The notes under the pieces: model-generated
Database searches by the model: none
What the model was told of the DNA's origin: nothing
Seen by the model: only the letters and a program-made list of their open reading frames with translations
Source of the DNA: Bacillota bacterium
Lineage (GTDB): Bacteria > Bacillota > Clostridia > Peptostreptococcales > Anaerovoracaceae
Reading direction: 5' to 3'
Length of the DNA: 58,868 bases
Assembly (NCBI GenBank): GCA_021769295.1
Contig: JAETTD010000015.1
Span: forward strand, 1-58,868
Shown here: one piece after another, positions 40,165 through 48,596 of the stretch
How positions within the stretch are numbered: position 1 is the first letter of the stretch
Layout: each line of letters opens with the position of its first letter
Made by a program: the position numbers and the translations under genes

Positions 40165-41289
40165 CTATCTGTTCTCCTCCAAAAATTCAGTAAATTTATC
40201 TAATCCTTCTTTAAGAAGTTTTGAATCAAATGCGTAACCGATTCGCACTGCGCCTTCCATTTCAAAGGCGGCTCCCGGTGTGAAAAGCAATCCCTTTTCT
40301 TTTATAAGCCTTATGCAGAGTTCATATGACGGCATATCCAGGTCGTAATATACCAGCGCTGTCGTTCCTGCTACAGGCTTGAGATAGTGAACTCCCTCGG
40401 TCTCGTTGACCCACTTGTCTAAGATTTCCCTGTTTTTCTTTAAAATCTTGGCGTTTCTTTCAAAGATTTTGTCTTTGTTTGCAAGAGCCAATGATGCAAG
40501 CGTGTCATCTATGGCGCCGCATGATATGGTATCGTAATCTCTATGCTCAAGGCAGGCGTGCAGAGCATCTTTGTCCTTTGTGGCTATCCAGCCCATTCTA
40601 AGACCAGCCAGGGAAAATATCTTGGACATGCTTCCCACGGAAATTCCCTTTTCGTATATATCCACTATGGATTCCATATAGCTGCCGTCTTCCGAAATTC
40701 CTCTGTAAACTTCATCAGAAAGCACATATGCGCCAACCTTCCTTGCTATCTCGCTTATTTCTTCCATTATCTCCCTTGAAATCCATGAGCCCGTCGGATT
40801 GTTGGGGTTGTTTATGGTAATCATCTTGGTGTTGCTGTCAACAAGGGATTTAAGTTCTTCCAAATCGGGCAGAAAATCGTTCTCAGGTCTGAGCTGCAAT
40901 ATCCTTACCTCTGCGCCTATTGCCCTCGGAATTGAATAGTGCTGCTGATATGTAGGCATTACGGAAACCATGTTGTCGGTGCTTTCAATCAGCGAATTTA
41001 TTACCATATTGTTGGCTCCCACCGCACCGTGGGTCGGTATTATGTTTTCGCCCTTTAAGTCTTTGTACAAGCCGGCTACACCGCTTGTAAACTCCGGCGA
41101 GCCGAATATGTGGCTGTAAGTAAGTCTCTTGTCCTTTAAATTTATCAGATATTGGTCGACATTTTCTCCTGCCAGTTCCAGAAGTTCTCCTATGGTCAGC
41201 GAATCTATACAGGTTTCACCCAGATTATAGACCGCATCATCTTCGTAATCGTTCATCCATCTCTCAACTTTAAACGTCTCAATCTTCAT
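40165..41289 (-). CDS. Class I/II pyridoxal-phosphate aminotransferase
   Basis: A 374-residue aminotransferase related to the divergent gene at 42701 (shared LGETCIDSLTIGELLELAGEN/GGSCVLPMTVEELFELTGEN pattern; each piece is aligned by eye). Motifs: HGAVGANNMVINSLI, PTYQQHYSIPRAIGAEV, ITINNPNNPTGSWIS, VLSDEVYRGI, and VGSMSKIFSLAGLRMGW with the PLP Lys. It follows the PucR-type regulator gene by 45 bp. GGAGG precedes the ATG. Substrate unknown; capreomycidine-synthase-like enzymes show similar N-termini. Confidence 0.85.
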   Translation of the reverse strand: MKIETFKVERWMNDYEDDAVYNLGETCIDSLTIGELLELAGENVDQYLINLKDKRLTYSHIFGSPEFTSGVAGLYKDLKGENIIPTHGAVGANNMVINSLIESTDNMVSVMPTYQQHYSIPRAIGAEVRILQLRPENDFLPDLEELKSLVDSNTKMITINNPNNPTGSWISREIMEEISEIARKVGAYVLSDEVYRGISEDGSYMESIVDIYEKGISVGSMSKIFSLAGLRMGWIATKDKDALHACLEHRDYDTISCGAIDDTLASLALANKDKIFERNAKILKKNREILDKWVNETEGVHYLKPVAGTTALVYYDLDMPSYELCIRLIKEKGLLFTPGAAFEMEGAVRIGYAFDSKLLKEGLDKFTEFLEENR

Positions 41290-41334
41290 GCTTTTCCTCC
41301 AAATGTCAATTATTGTTTATTATATCATACTCAT

Positions 41335-42519
41335 TTATAAAATCCCATTATTGCAAATAAATATTCTTACAGCCATGGAAAAAACTTCGTAATTTTTAGT
41401 TTCAAACACGTTGATTCCTATTATGTTGCTTATATTTTTAAGCCTGTATCTTATTGTATTTTTATGCTGAATCATGGAATCGGCTGTTTTTTGCAAATCG
41501 CCGTCGTTTAAGACATATCCTATTGCCGTTTCAAGAAGGTTTCCTTTGGTTTCCAAGTCGTAATCTTCAATAGGCTTAATATACTCTCTGCTGAAATCTC
41601 TCATAACCTCGCCGGAGCAATAAGGCAAGATAACCTTATATATTCCGAGATTCTCGTAGAGCATGTAGTCATTTGTTCCCTTGGTTCTAAGATCTGCCGC
41701 ATATTTGCTTTCCTCAAAGCAGTTTTTAATCTGCCACAGCAAATGGTGTACGGTGCTTATTCCGACTCTGAATTTTTTCAAATCATCTCCGAATATATCG
41801 AGAAACGGTTTGCTCAATTTTCTTGCATCCACCGTGGAAAACATTTCCCTTGAGTGAATTATAAAAAATCCTCCCTTATAATAAAACATCGAATCTGATG
41901 CGTACAGCACGCCGCTGTCCAAAACCTTTTCCTCGGTTTTGAGATAATCTTCTGCGGAGAACTTGTCTATAGGCTCGAAATACATGGCCATTATGTCCGT
42001 CTGAAATGTGGGATTGATGTCGTATGCCAGTCTCTCACATGCTTCCTGACTTGAACCGCTTCTCAGGATTTCATCTACCTTGTTTTCTCTGTAGTACAGG
42101 GATTCGTAGTGCTTAATCCGTTCCGAAATCAATATTATCAGGTCTTCAAAATGAATATTGCTTCCTTCGATGACAAGTATGGGGAAGTTCATGGTATCGG
42201 CATATCTTAGCACGTTTTCGTGAAGAGGCAAATGAAATATATTTTTTATTATAAGTCCGCTGCATTTTCGTGACGCCAGCTTTTTGACAGCATCCATAAT
42301 CAGATATTCGTTGTCCTTGGCGTACAGAAAGCTTGTCACCACAATCATATTTTCGTCACGAAAGTTGGTAATGGACCATTTTTCTCTCACTCCGTCTACA
42401 AACTCGTAGTCCAAAATGCCGCACCTGTCCACGGTGTTGTTGAGCCCGCCTTTACCTGCCACGAGCTTTAAATTGGAAAATTCCGGGAAGTTGCATATGT
42501 CTTCAACGGTTACCTTCAT
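41335..42519 (-). CDS. PucR-family transcriptional regulator
   Basis: A 394-residue regulator. Residues 1-125 are a PucR N-terminal domain (VTVEDICNFPEFSNLKLVAG, then GLIIKNIFHLPLHENVL, FPILVIEGSNIHFEDLIILI), the middle a GGDEF-related region, and the end a PucR C-terminal HTH (LNDGDLQKTADSMIQHKNTI, RYRLKNISNIIG). Start at 42519 follows CTGGAGG; the longer start at 42558 has none. It is flanked by aminotransferases on both sides, one divergent, so it likely controls amino acid use; the ligand is unknown. Confidence 0.88.
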   Translation of the reverse strand: MKVTVEDICNFPEFSNLKLVAGKGGLNNTVDRCGILDYEFVDGVREKWSITNFRDENMIVVTSFLYAKDNEYLIMDAVKKLASRKCSGLIIKNIFHLPLHENVLRYADTMNFPILVIEGSNIHFEDLIILISERIKHYESLYYRENKVDEILRSGSSQEACERLAYDINPTFQTDIMAMYFEPIDKFSAEDYLKTEEKVLDSGVLYASDSMFYYKGGFFIIHSREMFSTVDARKLSKPFLDIFGDDLKKFRVGISTVHHLLWQIKNCFEESKYAADLRTKGTNDYMLYENLGIYKVILPYCSGEVMRDFSREYIKPIEDYDLETKGNLLETAIGYVLNDGDLQKTADSMIQHKNTIRYRLKNISNIIGINVFETKNYEVFSMAVRIFICNNGIL

Positions 42520-42585
42520 TTTTTCCTCCAGATAAATAGATATTTTACTGCTACACATTTAGCACATTAAAGTCCTTTTGATTGT

Positions 42586-42594
42586 ATTATAACA
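42586..42594 (-). promoter_or_regulatory. Extended -10 promoter for the PucR-type regulator gene
   Basis: Minus strand TGTTATAAT, a TGnTATAAT extended -10, about 65 bp before the ATG at 42519. The -35 is poor. Confidence 0.5.
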
Positions 42595-42650
42595 CAATTT
42601 TAAAGAAATTAAATTATCTTTTGGTATAAATCATTATAATTGTAAAATTT

Positions 42651-42679
42651 TTGAGATAATTATATATTTTACTTATAAT
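42651..42679 (+). promoter_or_regulatory. Sigma-A promoter for the divergent aminotransferase gene
   Basis: TTGAGA (42651-42656), 17-bp spacer, perfect TATAAT (42674-42679), leaving a short leader of about 15 nt to the ATG at 42701. Confidence 0.8.
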
Positions 42680-42700
42680 CAACGATAAAGGAGAAGATCT

Positions 42701-43846
42701 ATGAAATTAGATGAATTTGTATTGGAAAACTGGCTGAATCCTGCTGCAAACAGCGAGAAAAACAAAGTCTATCTCGGAGGAAGCTGCGTACTTCCTATGA
42801 CCGTAGAAGAGCTCTTTGAGCTTACCGGTGAAAACCTTGATAACTTCCTGGAAGAACTTAAGAAGATGAATTTGGGATACGGCTTCTTTGCCGGAACTCC
42901 AAGACTTCGCAATGCGGTCTCCAAATTATATAAAAATGTAACGCCGGAAGATGTTGTCCTGGTACACGGAGGTACCGGCGCCAATAATACGGTTGTTTAC
43001 ACTCTGATAGAGCCTTCGGACAACGTAATTTCAATTATGCCTAACTATCAGCAATATTATTCGATTCCAAGATCGATAGGCGCAGAAGTCCGTGAAATAG
43101 ACCTGAAACCGGAAGCCGGCTATAAGCTTGACCTGAACGAAGTAAGAAATGCCGTTGACAAGAACACAAAGGCAATAATGCTCACAAACCCTAACAACCC
43201 TACAGGCTCACTTCTCGAACTTGAAGAAATGGAAGAACTGGTAGAAATAGCCAAGTCGGTAGACGCCTGGATCGTATGCGACGAAATGTACAGAGGCCTC
43301 AAAGAAGAGTACATGCCTTCCATGGCAGACATCTACGATAAAGCTATCGTAACATGCAGCTCCTCCAAAATCTATTCCATGGCCGGAACCAGATGCGGCT
43401 GGATCATCTGCCGTGACCCTGAAACAAGATGGGAACTGTTCAACAGAAGGTCATATGATTCCATATGCGGCGGCGTATTTGACGAATGGATTTTCGCTAT
43501 CGCACTGGAACATGCGGACAAAATCTTTGCACGCAGCAGAGAAATCGTAAACAAGAACAAAGCAATCATAGACAAGTGGCTTGACGGCCATAAGTATCTG
43601 CACCAGTATGCTGACGCTTACGGCACCACTTACCTGATTCACTATGATTTGGATGTGGATTCCGTAGAATTCTGCGACAATCTGCTGGATCGGAAGGGCG
43701 TGCTGGTTTGCCACGGCGACTGCTTCTATCTGCCGCACACATTCAGGCTTACATTGTCCCACGCCGAAGAACTGGAAAAAGGACTTGCTCTGATTGACGA
43801 ATACATAGAAGAGCTGGTTGCGCAAGGCAAAGCTTTGGAAAAATAA
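42701..43846 (+). CDS. Class I/II pyridoxal-phosphate aminotransferase
   Basis: A 381-residue paralogue of 40165-41289, transcribed divergently from the PucR-type regulator. Motifs: LVHGGTGANNTVVYTLIEPS, MPNYQQYYSIPRSIGAEV, LTNPNNPTGSLLELEE, WIVCDEMYRGLKE, and TCSSSKIYSMAGTRCGWI with the PLP Lys. AAAGGAG lies before the ATG. A terminator follows at 43856. The duplication around one regulator suggests related but distinct amino acid substrates. Confidence 0.87.
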   Translation: MKLDEFVLENWLNPAANSEKNKVYLGGSCVLPMTVEELFELTGENLDNFLEELKKMNLGYGFFAGTPRLRNAVSKLYKNVTPEDVVLVHGGTGANNTVVYTLIEPSDNVISIMPNYQQYYSIPRSIGAEVREIDLKPEAGYKLDLNEVRNAVDKNTKAIMLTNPNNPTGSLLELEEMEELVEIAKSVDAWIVCDEMYRGLKEEYMPSMADIYDKAIVTCSSSKIYSMAGTRCGWIICRDPETRWELFNRRSYDSICGGVFDEWIFAIALEHADKIFARSREIVNKNKAIIDKWLDGHKYLHQYADAYGTTYLIHYDLDVDSVEFCDNLLDRKGVLVCHGDCFYLPHTFRLTLSHAEELEKGLALIDEYIEELVAQGKALEK

Positions 43847-43855
43847 ATACAGATT

Positions 43856-43892
43856 AAAGCCGGAGCTATTACAAACTCCGGCTTTTTTTAAT
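43856..43892 (+). terminator. Terminator after the aminotransferase gene
   Basis: AAAGCCGGAG pairs with CTCCGGCTTT (10 bp), loop of 10, then a T7 tract. Confidence 0.92.
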
Positions 43893-43914
43893 ATGCCAAA
43901 AAGGGGAGATGTCG

Positions 43915-43940
43915 CACAGCCGACTGAAAAGCCAGCTGTA
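43915..43940. repeat. CACAGCCGACTGAAAAG hairpin, left boundary of the 44-kb repeat region
   Basis: Stem-loop sequence CACAGCCGACTGAAAAGCCA also found inverted at 44273-44299 and as GCACAGCCGATTGAAAAGTC at 58421-58448, there too just before a family A array. Confidence 0.75.
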
Positions 43941-44010
43941 TGAAGTTGGCGGTGATGCAGACGGCAGGTGGCAGACGACAGACGGCTCAGCTGGTGGCGA
44001 TCGGCGTGAC

Positions 44011-44231
44011 TGCCGTAAACCTTAAAAAATCTTTGAATTACGGCATTTTGACCGCAGTAATAGGGTTCAAATTGCCGTAAAGTTCGCAATTTCTTTTAAA
44101 TACGGCATTTTATAAGACGTAGGAGGGGTAAAACTGCCGTAAATTTGAAATTTTTCTTATTTTCCGGCATTTTGGCGGAAACTAAGGCAGAAAAAGTGCC
44201 GCAAATGGGAGATTTCCTTAAATTTGCGGCA
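44011..44231 (+). repeat. Family A array: four hairpin units with an exact 62-bp period
   Basis: TGCCGTAA arms start at 44011, 44073, 44135 and 44197, each closed by TTACGGCA, TACGGCA, CCGGCA or TTTGCGGCA about 27 nt on. Length 221 bp. About nine of ten bases match the array at 58522 by eye. It lies downstream of a plus-strand gene. With the boundary hairpins and a variable GC-rich leader (43945-44005) it fills the 43893-44331 gap. Confidence 0.88.
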
Positions 44232-44272
44232 CTTTACAATATTTTGCAAAATCGTGTTATATGGCGCCGCCG

Positions 44273-44299
44273 CACAGGCCGACTTTTCAGTCGGCTGTG
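44273..44299. repeat. Inverted boundary hairpin after the array, near the pyc 3' end
   Basis: CACAGGCCGACTTTTCAGTC followed by GGCTGTG, a stem of ten pairs with one bulge. It is the reverse orientation of 43915-43940. It lacks a T tract on either strand but may mark the 3' end of the pyc transcript. Confidence 0.65.
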
Positions 44300-44331
44300 A
44301 TGCAGCCTATTTTATGTACAAATTGTATACT

Positions 44332-47300
44332 TTATTTAAGTTTGGCTACCATTTCTCCTGCCTTGACTTGCTGTCCTTCGGAAACATAGATCTTTTCGAC
44401 CGTTCCTTTGGCTGTCGCCAAAATGTTTGTTTCCATCTTCATGGCTTCTATTACGGCAATCGGCTGCTTTTCTTCTACTTCTTCGCCTTCCTTAACCAGA
44501 ACTTTTATTATATTTCCCGGTATATTGGCTCCGATTTCCATAGGATTGCTTTCATCGGCATAGAGCACAGAGGTGCTGGAGTTTACGGTTACATCGGTAT
44601 CCTTAATCTTGATGATTCTGCGGTTTCCGTTGACTTCAAATATAGCTTCTCTGAAGCCTTCGTTGTCAACAGGTCTTACCTCATGGAGTTTTACCATGAG
44701 AAGTTTACCTTCGCCCAGCTTAACTTCGCATGTTTCGCCTTCCTGCAAGCTGTGGAAGAATATATCGGAACCCATGTAACGGAAGTTTCCGTCTTTTCTT
44801 ATGCTGGTGATGTAATCTTCAAATACCTTAGGATATATCGCATAACTTATCACTTCTCTGTCAGTACCTTCAAGGTCAAGTTCGTCCTGCAGGTGCTTTC
44901 TTATGGCGTCAAAGTCCTCAGGCGGAAGCAGTTCTCCCGGTCTGCATGTGATTGCAGGTTTATCTTTGAGAACCAGTTTCTGAAGTTTTTCAGGGAAACC
45001 GCCTTCCGGCTGTCCCATCATTCCCTCAAAGTATGAAACTATGGAGTCAGGGAAGTCGATTCCGGCTGCCTTTTCGTAGATATTTTCAGGTGTCAAATCG
45101 TTTTGCACCATGAATATTGCCATATCGCCGACTGCCTTTGAAGAAGGAGTTACCTTTACGATGTCTCCCAGCATAGCGTTTACGGCCTTATACATATCCT
45201 TAACTTCTTCGAACTTATGTCCGAGGCCGAAGCTTTCAACCTGCGGTTTAAGGTTGGAGTACTGTCCTCCCGGTATTTCGTATTTATAAATTTCGGCAGT
45301 CGAAGTTACCAGTTCCGACTCGAATCCCGCATAAACAGGTCTTACGTCTCTCCAGTATTCCGAAATCTTCTGAATCTTATCAGGGTCGATTCCGGTGTCT
45401 CTGTCTGAATTTTGCAGAGCTGCAACCACCGAGTTCAGAGCCGGCTGGGATGTCAGTCCGCTCATGGAGTTGAAGGCTGCGTCTACGATGTCAACACCTG
45501 CCTGTGCGGCCATAAGTATGGTTGCAACGCCGTTTCCGGAAGTATCATGTGTGTGCAGATGAATAGGAATTCCGATTTCCTGCTTCAAGGTCGAAATCAG
45601 CTTCTGTGCGGCCATAGGCTTAAGAAGTCCTGACATATCCTTGATTCCGAGGATGTGGGAGCCTCTCTTTTCAAGTTCTTTGGCCATTTTCACATAATAA
45701 GCCAGATTGTACTTCTCTCTTGACTCGTCGAGAATATCGCCGGTGTAGCAGAGGCACGCTTCTGCAATCTTGCCCTGGTTCAGCGTTTCATCAAGGGCAA
45801 TGCTCATTCCGTCAAGCCAGTTGAGTGAGTCAAATATTCTGAATACGTCGATTCCGGATTTTGCGGACTGCTTTACAAATTCACGGATCACGTTATCCGG
45901 ATAATTTTTATATCCAACGGCATTGGCTCCTCTTATGAGCATCTGGAACAGAATGTTAGGCATCTTTTCTCTCAGAGTGTCCAGTCTTTCCCATGGTGAC
46001 TCTTTTAAGAAACGGTATGCCGTGTCAAATGTAGCTCCGCCCCACATTTCGAGGGAGAACAGGTCTTTGCCGTATACGGAAACGGCAGGAGCGATTTTTT
46101 CCATATCCACGGTTCTCACCCTTGTTGCCATAAGGGACTGCTGGGCATCACGCATGGTGGTATCGGTAATCAAGAGTTTCTTCTGGTCTTTTACCCAGTC
46201 TGCCACAGCCTTAGGTCCCTGCTCGTCAAGGAGCTGCTTGGTTCCTCTGAGCCCTTCAAGTTCATCTTTCTTAAACTTAGGAAATACGGGAACGTTGAAC
46301 TGAGGCTTGTTGCCCTTGGTTTCGTTTACAAACTTCTTACCTAAGAATTCAATCACTTTGAGTTCGTTGTCCTCAACCTTTTCTATGTTCAAAAGGTCAG
46401 GAGTGTTGGCAATGAATCCCGTATCGCACATTCCTGCGGCGAAAGTCGGGTGGTTAAGTACGTTGAGCATAAATGCTATGTTTGTCTTTATTCCCTTTAC
46501 GGTGGTCTCCGAAAGGGCTCTTATAGCCTTTCTTCTGGCATCGGTAAAGGTTCTGCTGAATGCGGTTATCTTAACCAGCAAGCTGTCATAAAAAGGTGTG
46601 ATTTCGGAGCCTTCAAATCCGTTTCCTCCGTCAAGACGGATTCCGAATCCGCCCGGGCTCCTGTAGTTTTCTATTATTCCCGTATCAGGCATAAATTCGT
46701 TGGCAGGGTCTTCCGTGGTAATTCTGCACTGAATTGCGTGTCCGGTAACTTTTATGGACTCCTGATTAGGAATTGCGATTTCAGTTGAATCCAGGCTGTA
46801 TCCCTGAGCTATGAGAATCTGATCCTGAACTATATCCACTCCCGTTACGATTTCCGATACGGTATGTTCTACCTGAATTCTCGGGTTCATTTCGATAAAG
46901 TAGTGATGTCCGTCCTTGTCTACCAGAAACTCTACGGTTCCCGCACTTCTGTAGTCTACGGCACGGGCAATCTTAAGAGCGTCGCCGCATATTGCCTGTC
47001 TCTGTTCTTCTGTCAGGCAGAGAGCCGGTGTAAACTCTATAACTTTCTGATGTCTTCTCTGAATTGAGCAGTCTCTCTCATAGAGGTGTACTATGTTGCC
47101 GTATTTATCTCCCAGGATCTGCACTTCGATGTGCTTAGGATTTTCTAAGTATTTTTCAATGAATATATCATCTATTCCAAAGGCTTTTGCTGCTTCGCTC
47201 CTTGCGCTTCTGAACTGAGGAAGAAGTTCTTCTTTTGTACGAACGATTCTCATTCCTCTTCCGCCGCCGCCTGCTGCTGCTTTGAGCATTACAGGGTAGC

Positions 47301-47772
47301 CGCATTGCTCTGCAAAAGCAACCGCTTCTTCTTCCGTAGCTATGGCCTTTTCAACGCCCGGAATGGTAGGCACTCCGACAGAATTTGCGACAATCTTTGA
47401 CTTGATCTTGTCGCCCAGTCTGTCCATCATGTCTGCGGTAGGTCCTATAAACTCTATGCCTGCCGCCTGACAAGCCTTGGCAAATTCAACGTTTTCTGCC
47501 AAAAATCCGTATCCGGGATGAATTGCGTCAACGCCTTTTGCTTTTGCAAGAGAAATGATTTCATCGATTCCCAAATAAGCTCCTACAGGGGTCTTGCCTT
47601 TTCCGATCTGATACGCTTCATCTGCTTTGGTTCTAAACAACGAGTTCTTGTCTTCTTCAGAATAAATCGCTACCGTTCTTATGCCAAGTTCGCGGCAGGC
47701 TCTGAAAACTCTTATGGCGATTTCGCCTCTGTTAGCAACCAATACTCTTTTGAATTTTTTAATTTCTCCCAT
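44332..47772 (-). CDS. pyc: Pyruvate carboxylase
   Basis: A full-length 1146-residue biotin enzyme turning pyruvate, bicarbonate and ATP into oxaloacetate. Biotin carboxylase domain about 1-455 (VLVANRGEIAIRVFRACREL, AAAGGGGRGMRIV, FIEKYLENPKHIEVQ, YFIEMNPRIQVEHTVSE), carboxyltransferase about 535-810 (ITDTTMRDAQQSLMATRVRT, HLHTHDTSGNG with metal His), a linker/tetramerisation region to about 1040, and a C-terminal biotinyl domain with EAMKMET. Start follows GGGAGA. It comes 19 bp after the MscS gene in an operon with typA. Supplies oxaloacetate for amino acid synthesis or fermentation. Confidence 0.97.
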   Translation of the reverse strand: MGEIKKFKRVLVANRGEIAIRVFRACRELGIRTVAIYSEEDKNSLFRTKADEAYQIGKGKTPVGAYLGIDEIISLAKAKGVDAIHPGYGFLAENVEFAKACQAAGIEFIGPTADMMDRLGDKIKSKIVANSVGVPTIPGVEKAIATEEEAVAFAEQCGYPVMLKAAAGGGGRGMRIVRTKEELLPQFRSARSEAAKAFGIDDIFIEKYLENPKHIEVQILGDKYGNIVHLYERDCSIQRRHQKVIEFTPALCLTEEQRQAICGDALKIARAVDYRSAGTVEFLVDKDGHHYFIEMNPRIQVEHTVSEIVTGVDIVQDQILIAQGYSLDSTEIAIPNQESIKVTGHAIQCRITTEDPANEFMPDTGIIENYRSPGGFGIRLDGGNGFEGSEITPFYDSLLVKITAFSRTFTDARRKAIRALSETTVKGIKTNIAFMLNVLNHPTFAAGMCDTGFIANTPDLLNIEKVEDNELKVIEFLGKKFVNETKGNKPQFNVPVFPKFKKDELEGLRGTKQLLDEQGPKAVADWVKDQKKLLITDTTMRDAQQSLMATRVRTVDMEKIAPAVSVYGKDLFSLEMWGGATFDTAYRFLKESPWERLDTLREKMPNILFQMLIRGANAVGYKNYPDNVIREFVKQSAKSGIDVFRIFDSLNWLDGMSIALDETLNQGKIAEACLCYTGDILDESREKYNLAYYVKMAKELEKRGSHILGIKDMSGLLKPMAAQKLISTLKQEIGIPIHLHTHDTSGNGVATILMAAQAGVDIVDAAFNSMSGLTSQPALNSVVAALQNSDRDTGIDPDKIQKISEYWRDVRPVYAGFESELVTSTAEIYKYEIPGGQYSNLKPQVESFGLGHKFEEVKDMYKAVNAMLGDIVKVTPSSKAVGDMAIFMVQNDLTPENIYEKAAGIDFPDSIVSYFEGMMGQPEGGFPEKLQKLVLKDKPAITCRPGELLPPEDFDAIRKHLQDELDLEGTDREVISYAIYPKVFEDYITSIRKDGNFRYMGSDIFFHSLQEGETCEVKLGEGKLLMVKLHEVRPVDNEGFREAIFEVNGNRRIIKIKDTDVTVNSSTSVLYADESNPMEIGANIPGNIIKVLVKEGEEVEEKQPIAVIEAMKMETNILATAKGTVEKIYVSEGQQVKAGEMVAKLK

Positions 47773-47791
47773 GTTTAATCTCCCTAAAAAA

Positions 47792-48583
47792 TTACTTTGT
47801 CAGCTTAACGTCCATTCGCTGATACGGTATTGTAATACTTGCTTCGTCAAATGCCAGCTTGACCTGTTCTTCCAAAAAGTATTTTACGTCAAAATATTTG
47901 GAAGTTTCGCACCAAGCCTTAAGATCGAGAGCTACTGCGCTGTCCTTGTGGCTGTTTACGCCTACAACGGGCGCCGGCTCTCTCAAAACATCGGGACAGC
48001 TTTCCGCAACGGCAAGCAGGACGTCTTTTGCCTTGGAAATGTCCGATTCGTAACTTATTCCGAAAACACAATCAACTCTTCTCATATCTTCCTTTGAGTA
48101 ATTGACGATTACGGAAGTGGTGACCGTTCCGTTGGGTACCGTAACTACCTTGTTATCATAGGTCTTGAGAGTGGTGACAAACAAATCTATACTCTCTACC
48201 ATACCCTCTGTTCCTGCCACATCTATAACATCACCCTTTTTAAAGAGTTTGTTAGCTAATATTATAAGCCCTCCTGCAATGTTTCCCAGACTGTCCTTGA
48301 GGGCCAATGCTATAGCTGCACCGCCTGCGCCGAGCACCGTAACAAGGGGCGCTGTCGGTACTTTAAGGTGCCCCAGGAGCACCACTATAAGCACTATATA
48401 AAGAACAGCCTTAATTACATTGAGGATGAATTTATGCACCGATTCATCCAGCATCGTCTTTGTGAGAGCTTTCCTTGCTATGCCGATTATTATTTTAATC
48501 AGCAGCAAGCCGACTATCACTATGGCAACAGCTCCTATCGCCATATTAAGATAGGCCGTCATCCTTTCATCCAATCCAAACAC
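47792..48583 (-). CDS. MscS-family small-conductance mechanosensitive channel
   Basis: A 263-residue channel with three membrane helices. The third, pore-lining helix reads LGAGGAAIALALKDSLGNIA, the MscS signature, followed by FKKGDVIDVAGTEGMVESI of the beta domain and VTVPNGTVTTSVIVNYS. It releases solutes under hypo-osmotic shock. I take a GTG start at 48583, 9 bp after AAGGAGAG; an ATG at 48631 would overlap the typA end and lacks a site. Sits between typA and pyc on the same strand. Confidence 0.88.
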   Translation of the reverse strand: MFGLDERMTAYLNMAIGAVAIVIVGLLLIKIIIGIARKALTKTMLDESVHKFILNVIKAVLYIVLIVVLLGHLKVPTAPLVTVLGAGGAAIALALKDSLGNIAGGLIILANKLFKKGDVIDVAGTEGMVESIDLFVTTLKTYDNKVVTVPNGTVTTSVIVNYSKEDMRRVDCVFGISYESDISKAKDVLLAVAESCPDVLREPAPVVGVNSHKDSAVALDLKAWCETSKYFDVKYFLEEQVKLAFDEASITIPYQRMDVKLTK

Positions 48584-48596
48584 CTGAAATCTCTCC

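Noticed and set aside
43451-44089. A 212-codon minus-strand frame overlapping the aminotransferase and the repeat
   Set aside because: Its similarity to a frame at 58370-58600 comes from the shared repeat; the other half is antisense to a clear gene.
44224-45036. A 270-codon plus-strand frame
   Set aside because: It is antisense to the carboxyl end of pyruvate carboxylase, has no ribosome site and no recognisable domain.
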